Source of the DNA: Actinophytocola sp.
GTDB taxonomy: Bacteria; Actinomycetota; Actinomycetes; Mycobacteriales; Pseudonocardiaceae
Assembly (NCBI RefSeq): GCF_009379765.1
Contig: NZ_WHTD01000010.1
Span: forward strand, 23,121 to 87,120
DNA length: 64,000 nt
Direction of reading: 5' to 3'
In this document: one piece after another, positions 7,976-15,946 of the stretch
Numbering within the stretch: the first letter of the stretch is position 1
Layout of the letters: every line of letters starts with the position of its first letter
The notes under the pieces: model-generated
Told to the model about the DNA's origin: nothing
Seen by the model: only the letters and a program-made list of their open reading frames with translations
Databases searched by the model: none
Made by a program: the position numbers and the translations under genes

Positions 7976-9502
7976 ATGGGCGTCCTCAATTCCTTGCTCG
8001 ACGGATTCGCCGGGGCGTTGGAGCCGTTCAACCTTCTGATGGGCTTCACGGGCGCGGCGCTGGGCACCCTGGTCGGCGCCCTCCCCGGGCTGGGGCCGGT
8101 GACCGCGATCGCCTTGTTACTGCCGGTCGCCTACGGCATGGATCCGATAGCGGCCCTGATCATGCTGGGCGGCCTGTACTACGGCGCGATGTACGGCGGA
8201 ACCATCACGGCCGTACTGCTCAACGTGCCCGGCGAGGCGTCCTCGGTGATGACGGCCGTCGACGGCCACCAAATGGCGAAGCAGGGTCGAGCGGGGGTCG
8301 CCCTGACGGTGTCGGCCGTGGCCTCGTTCATCGCCGGGACGACGAGCGTCGTGCTACTGATGTTGCTGGGACCGGTCATCAGCAAGTTCGCGCTCAGATT
8401 CGGACCACCCGAGTACTTCGCTTTGATGTTCCTGGGGCTGACCCTTGTCTCCGGCCTGGTGGGAGACCGGCGGGCCAAGGGTTACGCGATGGTGGTTCTC
8501 GGCCTGGCCATTGCGGTGGTCGGGCTGGACCCGATCTCCGGTGTCGCCCGGTTCACCCTGGGTTTCCTGTACCTGGACAGCGGGTTCGGCTTCCTGCCCA
8601 TCGCGATCGCGTTGTTCGCGATCGCCGAGATCATGTCGAATCTCGAGCGATCCGTCCGCAACGGCGGCCGGATCGACAGCATCCCGCCGGGACCGATGCT
8701 CCCCGGGAGGTCGGACTGGCGACGTTCCGCGTTCCCGATCGTCCGCGGCACCGGGTTGGGGTTCGGCATCGGCGCCCTGCCCGGAGCGGGCGCGACGATA
8801 GCGTCTTTCATGAGCTATGCCGTGGAACAGAAGATCTCGCGGGAGCCACAGAAGTTCGGAAAGGGAGCGATCGAGGGGGTGGCGAGCGCGGAAGCCGCCA
8901 ACAACGCGTCGACCGGCGGGTCGCTGCTGCCGATGCTCACCCTGGGCATTCCCGGCTCGGGGACGACGGCGCTGCTCCTGGTCGCGCTCCTGCAGTTCGG
9001 CTTCGCCCCGGGCCCCCGGTTCTTCGTCGACCACGCCGAGGTCGCCTGGGTGTTCATCGCCAGCATGTACGTCGGCAACGTGATCCTGGTCGTGTTGAAC
9101 ACCGCCTTCATTCCCGCGTTCGTTCGCATGGTGCGATCCAGCACCCGATACATAAACCCGATCGTCATGGTGCTCGGCATCGTCGGTACCTTTGCCGTGC
9201 AGTACGCGTTGTTCGACGTCTGGATCATGTTCGGCTTCGCCGTCGTCGGCTACCTGTTGCACCGGTACGGGTATCCCCCGGCGCCGCTGATCCTCGCCGT
9301 CGTACTCGGACCGCTCGCCGAGCAGAACCTTCGGCGTTCGCTGATCTTGTCGGACGGATCGGTAGGCGTCTTCTTCACCCGCCCAATCGCCGCGACGATG
9401 ATGATCCTGGCGATCGTCGTGATCACCTGGCCGTTGGTCAAACCCGGCATACGTTACCTGCTTGGAAAATCGAGAAGGGTCGAGCCCGCAGGGAAAGTAT
9501 GA
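7976..9502 (+). CDS. TTT transporter permease, TctA family
   Basis: 508 residues with the full TctA signature: LVGALPGLGPVTAIALLLP, YGMDPIAALIMLGGLYYGAM, MYGGTITAVLLNVPGE, and the second-half equivalents GIGALPGAGATIASFMSYAV and LTLGIPGSGTTALLLVAL. It follows tctB by 15 bp. Compared with the TctA at 409 it lacks the long charged tail, and a 34-bp spacer separates it from the CapA-like phosphatase gene, which appears to belong to the same transcript. Confidence 0.95.
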   Translation: MGVLNSLLDGFAGALEPFNLLMGFTGAALGTLVGALPGLGPVTAIALLLPVAYGMDPIAALIMLGGLYYGAMYGGTITAVLLNVPGEASSVMTAVDGHQMAKQGRAGVALTVSAVASFIAGTTSVVLLMLLGPVISKFALRFGPPEYFALMFLGLTLVSGLVGDRRAKGYAMVVLGLAIAVVGLDPISGVARFTLGFLYLDSGFGFLPIAIALFAIAEIMSNLERSVRNGGRIDSIPPGPMLPGRSDWRRSAFPIVRGTGLGFGIGALPGAGATIASFMSYAVEQKISREPQKFGKGAIEGVASAEAANNASTGGSLLPMLTLGIPGSGTTALLLVALLQFGFAPGPRFFVDHAEVAWVFIASMYVGNVILVVLNTAFIPAFVRMVRSSTRYINPIVMVLGIVGTFAVQYALFDVWIMFGFAVVGYLLHRYGYPPAPLILAVVLGPLAEQNLRRSLILSDGSVGVFFTRPIAATMMILAIVVITWPLVKPGIRYLLGKSRRVEPAGKV

Positions 9503-9536
9503 GGCCGGTCGAGGTTATGGAAAAGGAGTAGTGCCG

Positions 9537-10592
9537 ATGTCAGATTCAACCGTGGAGATGGTGTTCGTCGGCGATGTGTACATCAAGCGGGACAACCCGG
9601 CTTCGATGTTGACGTCCGTCAGGTCCGTCCTCAGCGACGCCGACATCTCATTCGGCAACCTCGAAGCCCCGATCACCGACCGCGGGCAACCGCTTCTCGG
9701 CAAGCCGATCGCCGGGGTGCACTTCCAGTCGCCGCTCAATACGGTGACCGCCCTCTCCGATGGCGTGTTCGACGTCATGTCGCTGGCCAACAACCATTCG
9801 ATGGACCTCGGCCCCGAAGGCATCATGCAGACGGTCGAGGTGCTGGACAAGGCAAATATCCAGCACTGTGGTGCGGGGGCGGACGACGCGGCCGCACGGA
9901 TGCCCGCGATCATCAGTCGAGGTGGCAGCCGGTTCGCCTTCCTGTCCTACAGCTCCGTCTTCCAGCCTGGCGCCTTCCCGGCGACAGCCGATCGACCGGG
10001 CATTGCGACGGTCAGGGTGCATACCGCTTATCAGCCCTCGCCACGGGTGTTCGAACAGCCCGGGTCGCCCGCCATCCCGATCACCAGGGCGGACGAGGTG
10101 GATCGTGAAACGCTGATGGCGGACATCCGCCAGGCCCGGGAGGTGGCCGACTTCGTGGTCGTCTCCTGGCACTGGGGCATCTCCCAGTCGTACCGCAAGA
10201 TCGCCGACTACCAGGTGGAGCTGGGACGAGCCGCGATCGACGCCGGCGCGAACATGGTCATCGGTCATCATCCGCACGTACTGCAGGGGATCGAGTTCCA
10301 CGGCAACGGACTGATCTGCTACAGCCTGGGCAACTTCGCGTTCGACCGCGAAAGTCCCCACTTCGACAGCGAAACCATCATCCTGACCTGCCGCGTCGTG
10401 AACGGCAAGATCGACCAGGTGACGGTGATCCCGGTGCTCATCAACGACTCCCGTGAGCCGGAGATCGTCGAGAGCGACCGCGCCGGCGCGGTGCTGGACC
10501 TGGTGGAGCGCGAGTCGGCACCCTTCGACACCTCGGTCATCAGGAAGAACGGGGTCGGCGTCCTCCAACCCGCCGCCGCATCCGCCGGCTGA
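9537..10592 (+). CDS. CapA-family metallophosphoesterase-like protein
   Basis: 351 residues from ATG 9537, chosen because AAAAGGAG is about 9 bases upstream; longer in-frame starts exist at 9462. All blocks of the CapA/PgsA (PF09587) calcineurin-like fold are visible: VFVGDVYIKRD, FGNLEAPITDRG, LANNHSMDLG, VVSWHWGISQSY, MVIGHHPHVLQGIE and CYSLGNFAFD. These give the metal ligands. No signal peptide or membrane anchor is seen, unlike CapA proteins of poly-gamma-glutamate capsule systems, so it is probably a soluble cytoplasmic phosphoesterase. It is the last gene of the 6415 operon, which suggests action on the imported compound or its product. It ends 2 bp before a convergent permease gene. 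Confidence 0.88.
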   Translation: MSDSTVEMVFVGDVYIKRDNPASMLTSVRSVLSDADISFGNLEAPITDRGQPLLGKPIAGVHFQSPLNTVTALSDGVFDVMSLANNHSMDLGPEGIMQTVEVLDKANIQHCGAGADDAAARMPAIISRGGSRFAFLSYSSVFQPGAFPATADRPGIATVRVHTAYQPSPRVFEQPGSPAIPITRADEVDRETLMADIRQAREVADFVVVSWHWGISQSYRKIADYQVELGRAAIDAGANMVIGHHPHVLQGIEFHGNGLICYSLGNFAFDRESPHFDSETIILTCRVVNGKIDQVTVIPVLINDSREPEIVESDRAGAVLDLVERESAPFDTSVIRKNGVGVLQPAAASAG

Positions 10593-10594
10593 CC

Positions 10595-11371
10595 TCAGAT
10601 GACACTGGCATCCGATCGCCACGCGCCGGCCTTTGCCCGGCCCCACGTGACGATCGCGTTGACGATGGTCGACAGCAGGACGATGATCACGATCGCGGCC
10701 AACACCTCGGCGACGTTCAGGGTCCGGGCGGCGTCGCGGACCAGGAACCCGAGTCCCTGTTGCGACACGATCATCTCGCCGCCCACCGCGCCGATGAACG
10801 CGCTGGGCACCGAGATCTTGAGGCCGTCCAGAATCCACTCCCAGGTCGAGGGCAGGATGACGTGGCGCAGCAGCTGCCCGCGCGACGCGCCGATGACCTG
10901 CACCGCCTCGCGGAGGTCGACGTCAACGGCCCGGACGCCGTTGAGCGTGTTGTAGAAGATGAAGAAGAAGACGATGATCGCGACCAGGGCGATCTTCGAC
11001 ACGAGGCCGACGCCGAACATCAGCACGAACATCGGCGCCAGCGTGATCTTCGGTAGCGCGTAGACCGCGGTGACCGCCGGATCCAGCGTGCTGGCCAGGA
11101 ACGGGAACACGCCGAACAGGGCACCGACCGTGATGCCGAGGACACCACCGATCAGGTAGCCGACCGTTGCCTCATAGAACGTGACGCCGACATGCGGCAG
11201 CAGCTCCAGGGGTTCGCTGACCCAGCCGATCAGCACGGACCAGACCTCGCCTGGGCTGCTGACCATGTTGGCCGGTAGCACCGGCCCGGACAGGAGCGAC
11301 CAGATGATCAGTATGGTGGCCAGCACACCGAGTCGCTCGAGGTTTATCCGCCATCGGCTTGGCTTCGACAT
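10595..11371 (-). CDS. ABC transporter permease, SsuC/TauC type
   Basis: 258 residues from ATG 11371 (AAGGGA ribosome site; a longer in-frame start at 11425 is less likely). Six hydrophobic segments and the EAA loop LREAVQVIGASRGQLLRHVI, followed by LPSTWEWILDGLKI, identify a nitrate/sulfonate/taurine-class permease. It is the last gene of the minus-strand operon that runs from 20260. It pairs with the second permease at 12566, the binding protein at 11455 and the ATPase at 13435, so this importer has two different membrane subunits rather than a homodimer, or the two serve alternative complexes. Confidence 0.92.
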   Translation of the reverse strand: MSKPSRWRINLERLGVLATILIIWSLLSGPVLPANMVSSPGEVWSVLIGWVSEPLELLPHVGVTFYEATVGYLIGGVLGITVGALFGVFPFLASTLDPAVTAVYALPKITLAPMFVLMFGVGLVSKIALVAIIVFFFIFYNTLNGVRAVDVDLREAVQVIGASRGQLLRHVILPSTWEWILDGLKISVPSAFIGAVGGEMIVSQQGLGFLVRDAARTLNVAEVLAAIVIIVLLSTIVNAIVTWGRAKAGAWRSDASVI

Positions 11372-11454
11372 TGCACTGTTTCCCTTGGCGGTCTCGGCGC
11401 GACGGGCGAAGACGCCGACGAACAACTGTCTTCGCCCGTCGCAACCGGTCGGTT

Positions 11455-12513
11455 CTACGGCTTGAAGTCCGCAACGGCGTCCTGGGCCTCGGTGGCCAGA
11501 TCGGTGTTGATGATGTCCTCCTCCGCGACCGCGGGCTCCTTCCCGGCGATATCCCGCTCCAGCGCGTAGTAGTTGTCCACGTCTTCCTTGTCGATGACGG
11601 GGTCCGACGGTATCCCCGCCTTGAGGGTCTTCCAGGCGGCACCGAAGACCGCATCATCCAGATCCGGGTCGACCTGCTTGTGCACGAACTTCTCGGTCTC
11701 GTCCGGGAACGTCTGCGCGTAGATCATCGCCTTCGCGATAGCCCGCAGGAACGCGACCAGCTTGTCCCGACTCCCGTCGATCGTGGCGTCGCGCGTGATC
11801 AGGACCGAGTGGAGATACCCACCGTCCGCGGCCAGCTCGTCGGCGCCGATGAAGACCGAACCGTCCGAGGTCGCCCCCAGGATGTCGACGTCAGGGTGGC
11901 TTCTGGCCACCGCGTCGATCTGCCCCTGCTGGAAGGCCGCCTGGTTCTCGCCCATTCCGCCGAGGGCGACCAGCTGGAGCTCGGTGTCGCAGTTGACGTT
12001 GTACTTCTTGCACACGCCCCGCATGAAGGTGTCCGTCCCGGAACCGGCCGAGCTGATGCCCACCTTCGCACCATATTTGGCCAGCGCCGCCATCTTCTCC
12101 TCGGGCGAGGCGTCGTCACTGACCCCCAACTTCGCTATGACGTCGTTGCGGACCACCAACGAGACCGCGTTGATCTCCATGATCGGCGCGATCGCGCGCA
12201 GGTCCAGGCCCTGCTCGCGGGTCGCGATCACGTTGCCCAGCGTCGCCTGGATGACGTCGGCGTCGCCGCTGACCAGCGCGGCCGTCACGTCCTGCCCGCC
12301 CGCCGTCCCGCCGAGCAGCTCGACGTTCACCCCTTCGTCCTCGAAGTACCCGCGTTCCTGGGCGAGATAGGTGGAGAAGTAGATGATCCCCACGCCGGCA
12401 TCCATCACCCGGACCGTTTCCAGCTCCTGAGCGGGTCCCGTGTCGCCGCAACCACTCAGCAACACGGAAAGCACGACGGCGGTCCCCGCACCGATCGGTT
12501 TCTTCCAGTTCAT
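11455..12513 (-). CDS. ABC transporter substrate-binding lipoprotein, NMT1/SsuA-like
   Basis: 352 residues with a lipobox LLSGC (Cys22). The mature region shows the NMT1/SsuA layout: FSTYLAQERGYFEDEGVNVE, a TAALVSGDADVIQATLGNV segment and VGISSAGSGTDTFMRGVCKK. Proteins of this class bind sulfonates, nitrate, pyrimidine precursors or aromatic acids. The gene lies between its two permeases, has a strong AGGAGG ribosome site, and is co-directional with the HyuA/HyuB and acyl-CoA synthetase genes. The ligand is therefore probably the substrate of those enzymes (inference). Confidence 0.93.
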   Translation of the reverse strand: MNWKKPIGAGTAVVLSVLLSGCGDTGPAQELETVRVMDAGVGIIYFSTYLAQERGYFEDEGVNVELLGGTAGGQDVTAALVSGDADVIQATLGNVIATREQGLDLRAIAPIMEINAVSLVVRNDVIAKLGVSDDASPEEKMAALAKYGAKVGISSAGSGTDTFMRGVCKKYNVNCDTELQLVALGGMGENQAAFQQGQIDAVARSHPDVDILGATSDGSVFIGADELAADGGYLHSVLITRDATIDGSRDKLVAFLRAIAKAMIYAQTFPDETEKFVHKQVDPDLDDAVFGAAWKTLKAGIPSDPVIDKEDVDNYYALERDIAGKEPAVAEEDIINTDLATEAQDAVADFKP

Positions 12514-12565
12514 AAGGTCCTCCTAGATGTACGGGTACCGAGGCGCACGAGGCGACTGCCGTGGC

Positions 12566-13381
12566 TCAGCGGGTGGACGGCACCCACCGCTGGAGCAAGT
12601 CGATCAATGCCACGAAGGTCAGGGCGACGATCATGATGACGATGAGCGCGGCGATCATCGCGCTCATGTTGTACGTGCCCCGGGCAGAGGCGAGCAGATA
12701 ACCCAGCCCATTGTGTGACGCGATCAGTTCACCGATGATCGCCCCGTGCAACGCATAGGGAAATGACAGCCGAAGTCCGTTCAGGATCTGCAGGACCATC
12801 GTGGGCAGGATGACCCGCCAGACAACCGTCCACCGCGTACCGCCGAAGAGGTACACCTGGTCGGTGAGATCCTTCTCCACGTCCCGGACCCCGGCGACGC
12901 TGGTATGGAAGACGAGGAAGAACGCGATCGCGGCCGCGAGCACGACCTTTGGCGTCAGGCCGAGCCCGAACCAGATGATCAGCAGCGGCGCTATCGCGAT
13001 CTTGGGAACCGAGTACCCGGCGTTCAGGAACGGGTCGACGACGCGGTACAGGTGACGGTTCGTACCCAACAGGACGGCGAGCGGAACCGCCACGGCGGTC
13101 CCGATGAGAAAGCCGAGCACGGTAGCCGACACCGTGTACCCGATGTGGTCGAAGATGAAGCCCGATCCGACCCAGTCGACCAGAATGTCCCAGACCCGCC
13201 ACGGGTTGCCGACGAAGAACTCGGCAACGACCTCGCGCCGGAGGAAGTCCCAGCCGACGAGGAACAGCACCAGCACGACGATCCGTGCCGTCCATACCGC
13301 TCGACGACTCTGGTGCAGGCGGCGTCTACGCTTTCGGTTCACCGGCTTGACGACGCCGGCCGGCGTTTCCAGCGTGTGCAT
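12566..13381 (-). CDS. ABC transporter permease, SsuC/TauC type
   Basis: 271 residues. A basic N-terminus (NRKRRRRLHQSRR) precedes the first membrane helix. The EAA-type loop DLTDQVYLFGGTRWTVVWRV, with ILPTMVLQILNGLRLSF after it, and six helices place it in the same class as the permease at 10595, from which it is clearly diverged. Stop/start spacing to the neighbours (53 bp after the ATPase, 52 bp before the binding protein) is consistent with one transcript. Confidence 0.92.
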   Translation of the reverse strand: MHTLETPAGVVKPVNRKRRRRLHQSRRAVWTARIVVLVLFLVGWDFLRREVVAEFFVGNPWRVWDILVDWVGSGFIFDHIGYTVSATVLGFLIGTAVAVPLAVLLGTNRHLYRVVDPFLNAGYSVPKIAIAPLLIIWFGLGLTPKVVLAAAIAFFLVFHTSVAGVRDVEKDLTDQVYLFGGTRWTVVWRVILPTMVLQILNGLRLSFPYALHGAIIGELIASHNGLGYLLASARGTYNMSAMIAALIVIMIVALTFVALIDLLQRWVPSTR

Positions 13382-13434
13382 CTACTCACCCCGTACTCGC
13401 GGTTGGGCTCCAGCAGCCGGGATGATCGCCGCGG

Positions 13435-14232
13435 TCATCGCAACGCTTTCCGTTCGACAACCTCCACGTCCGCGCGGAGTGCCTCCCACAGCTCGTGCGC
13501 GAGCCGCTGCGGCTCACCCGACTCGAGTCCCAGCTCGACGACGTTGCGGGGCCGCGGGATGGGCACGTCCATTTCGAGCTTCACGGTGCCCGGCCGACCG
13601 GAGATGACGATCACCCGGTCCGAGAGCGCGATCGCCTCGCGGAGATCGTGCGTCACGAAGACGACGGTCTTGCCCGATCCCGACCAGATGCGCAGCAACT
13701 CCTGCTGCATAACGGCTTTGAGCTGCGCATCGAGAGCGCCGAACGGCTCGTCCATGAGCAGCGTCGTCGGATCGTAGATCAGGGTGCGGATGAGCGCGGC
13801 TCGCTTGCGCATGCCGCCGGACAGTTCCCGTGGGTAATGCTTCTCGAAGCCGGTCAGCCCGACGCGATCGATCTGCTCCCGGATCCTCGCGGCGCGTTCG
13901 GCCTTCGGCACCCGCTGGATCTGCAGCGGGAGTTCGGTGTTGTCCCAGACGGTACGCCACGGCAGCAGGGTGTCCTTCTGGGTGAGATAGGCGACCTGCG
14001 TGTTGATCGCGGTAATCGGGTTGCCGCGGTAGTAGACCGATCCGCCCTCCGGGCTGAGCAGACCGGCCGCTAGGTTCAGCAGGGTGCTCTTCCCGCATCC
14101 GGAAGGGCCCAACAAGCTGACGAACTCGCCCTCCTTCACCCCTAAGTTGACGTTTCGGAGCACTTCGACCTCTGCGTCGTCCTTGGTGAACGACTTGTCG
14201 ACGGCACGCCATTCGAGGTTGAGCTCACTCAT
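13435..14232 (-). CDS. ABC transporter ATP-binding protein, SsuB/TauB type
   Basis: 265 residues with Walker A GPSGCGKST (residues 42-50), Q-loop VAYLTQKDTLLPWRT, signature LSGGMRKRAALIRTL, Walker B LLMDEPFGALDAQ and switch histidine VTHDLREAIALSDRV. The DLREA form after the switch His is typical of the nitrate/sulfonate/taurine class. The gene starts inside the 3' end of hyuB (8-bp overlap), so translation is coupled to the enzyme genes and the importer and enzymes are made together. Confidence 0.95.
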   Translation of the reverse strand: MSELNLEWRAVDKSFTKDDAEVEVLRNVNLGVKEGEFVSLLGPSGCGKSTLLNLAAGLLSPEGGSVYYRGNPITAINTQVAYLTQKDTLLPWRTVWDNTELPLQIQRVPKAERAARIREQIDRVGLTGFEKHYPRELSGGMRKRAALIRTLIYDPTTLLMDEPFGALDAQLKAVMQQELLRIWSGSGKTVVFVTHDLREAIALSDRVIVISGRPGTVKLEMDVPIPRPRNVVELGLESGEPQRLAHELWEALRADVEVVERKALR

Positions 14233-15946
14233 GAGCGCTCCTGAGGGCCGCGGTTGCCTCGGTGTTCAGCTCCAGCGTCGCGACGTCGACGACGACGCCG
14301 TACCCCCGCCGGGCGTATTCGATCGAGATCTTCTCGTTCCGCACGTCGTGCGCCACGGCCTCGGGCTCGCGCAGGAACGGGTCCCCATAACCGCCGGAGC
14401 CGGGCGTGACGTAGAGGACGCGGTCGTGCTTGTTCATGTTCAGCACGAACTTCGCCGGCAGTCGCTCCTCAGCCGCGGATCCGGAATTCTTGACATTCTT
14501 CGAAAGCGTGCCGTCCTGGCCGCCCAGGACCCCCCATGGCGCGTGCTGGAAGCGGTCGGAGCGCTGCTGGAAGATCACGTTGTCGACCAGCAGCTCCCAC
14601 TCACGCATCAGCGCGAGGCCGCCCCGGTACCTTCCGGCACCACCGGAGTCGGGCACGAACCCGTACCGGTTGATCCGAACCGGGAACTCCGCCTCCACGA
14701 CTTCGACCGGCTGGTTGGACAGGTTCTGGCCGGGGTTCACCAGGCCCTCGACCCCGTCCTTGTTCGGCCGGCCGCCCCGGCTGCCGCACACGACTTCCTG
14801 CAGAATGAACTGTTTCCCGTCCGGCTGGGTCCCGGAGATACGGCTGGAGCAGTTCCCACCCTCGCTGGCCGCGGGGATCTTCTCGGGAAGCGCGACCGCG
14901 AACGCCCCGAACAGGGCGTCGTCGAGTCGGTGCCCGGTGACCCCTCTGGCGGCGCAGGCGGCCGGGTACTTCGCGTTCACGAACGAACCTTCCGGTGCCA
15001 CCACGGTCACCGGCCGGAACGCCCCGTCGTTGTTGGGCGCGTAGCGCGGCAGGACGCTGCGCAGGACCGTGTACACGGCGGACAGGGTCCACGCCATGAC
15101 GGAGTTGATGGCGCCCGGAGTCTGCGCCGAGCTGCCGGCGAAGTCGATCTTCAGATCGTCGCCGGAGACGGTCAGCTCGACCTGGATTTTGAGTGGCTCG
15201 CCGGTCACTCCGTCGTCGTCCACATAGTCGGCGAACGAGTACGTCCCGTCCGCGATGTCCTGGATCGCGGACCGGCACAGCCGTTCGCCGTAGTCGATGA
15301 GCTCGTTCCAGTACAGGTCGATCATTTCCCGCCCGTACTTGTCGAACATCGCCCGGACTTCCCGCTCACCGATCCCGCAGGCGACGATCTGGGCCCGAAG
15401 ATCGCCCATCAGCATCTGCGGCAGCCGGACGTTCTTGCGGAGGATCGCCATGATCGCCTCGTTCTCCACGCCGCGCGCGTACAGCTTCAACGGCGGGATT
15501 CGGATGCCCTCCTCGTGGATGCTCCGGCTGTCCGCGGCCATCGATCCCGGCACCCGGCCGCCCACGTCGATGTGGTGTGAGCAGTGGCAGGCATACGCGA
15601 CCAGCTCGTCTGCCCAGAAGATCGGCTTCACAAGATAGATGTCGGGAAGGTGGGTGCTGCCTTCCCACGGATCATTGGTGATCACTATGTCGCCGGGTTC
15701 GAGCGTGTCGCCGAACTTTGCCCGCACGGCTTCGATCGCACCGGGCATGGCGCCAAGGTGATGCGGCATGGCGACGCCTTGGGCGATCATCCGGCCGTCC
15801 CGATCGCAGAGGGCGGCGGAGAAGTCCATCAGATACTTGATGGACCCGGAGTAACCCGTGCGGCGGGTCGTGATCATCATTTCGTCCATCACGGCCGACA
15901 GCGCGTTGTTCAGCAGTTCCAGGGTCACCGGATCGGTCTTAGTCAC
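14225..15946 (-). CDS. Hydantoinase B/oxoprolinase family protein (HyuB-like)
   Basis: 573 residues, full length for the family. Diagnostic segments are NALSAVMDEMMITTRRTGYS near the start, MIAQGVAMPHHLGAMPGAI, DIVITNDPWEGSTHLPDIYL, and the late GRPNKDGVEGLVNPGQNLS region. HyuB forms an ATP-dependent complex with HyuA, active on cyclic amides (N-methylhydantoin, 5-oxoproline) or, in the carboxylase branch, on acetone or acetophenone. It overlaps hyuA by 8 bp. A partner fused acyl-CoA synthetase is encoded just upstream, which favours a pathway ending in a CoA thioester. Confidence 0.92.
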   Translation of the reverse strand: MTKTDPVTLELLNNALSAVMDEMMITTRRTGYSGSIKYLMDFSAALCDRDGRMIAQGVAMPHHLGAMPGAIEAVRAKFGDTLEPGDIVITNDPWEGSTHLPDIYLVKPIFWADELVAYACHCSHHIDVGGRVPGSMAADSRSIHEEGIRIPPLKLYARGVENEAIMAILRKNVRLPQMLMGDLRAQIVACGIGEREVRAMFDKYGREMIDLYWNELIDYGERLCRSAIQDIADGTYSFADYVDDDGVTGEPLKIQVELTVSGDDLKIDFAGSSAQTPGAINSVMAWTLSAVYTVLRSVLPRYAPNNDGAFRPVTVVAPEGSFVNAKYPAACAARGVTGHRLDDALFGAFAVALPEKIPAASEGGNCSSRISGTQPDGKQFILQEVVCGSRGGRPNKDGVEGLVNPGQNLSNQPVEVVEAEFPVRINRYGFVPDSGGAGRYRGGLALMREWELLVDNVIFQQRSDRFQHAPWGVLGGQDGTLSKNVKNSGSAAEERLPAKFVLNMNKHDRVLYVTPGSGGYGDPFLREPEAVAHDVRNEKISIEYARRGYGVVVDVATLELNTEATAALRSAHE

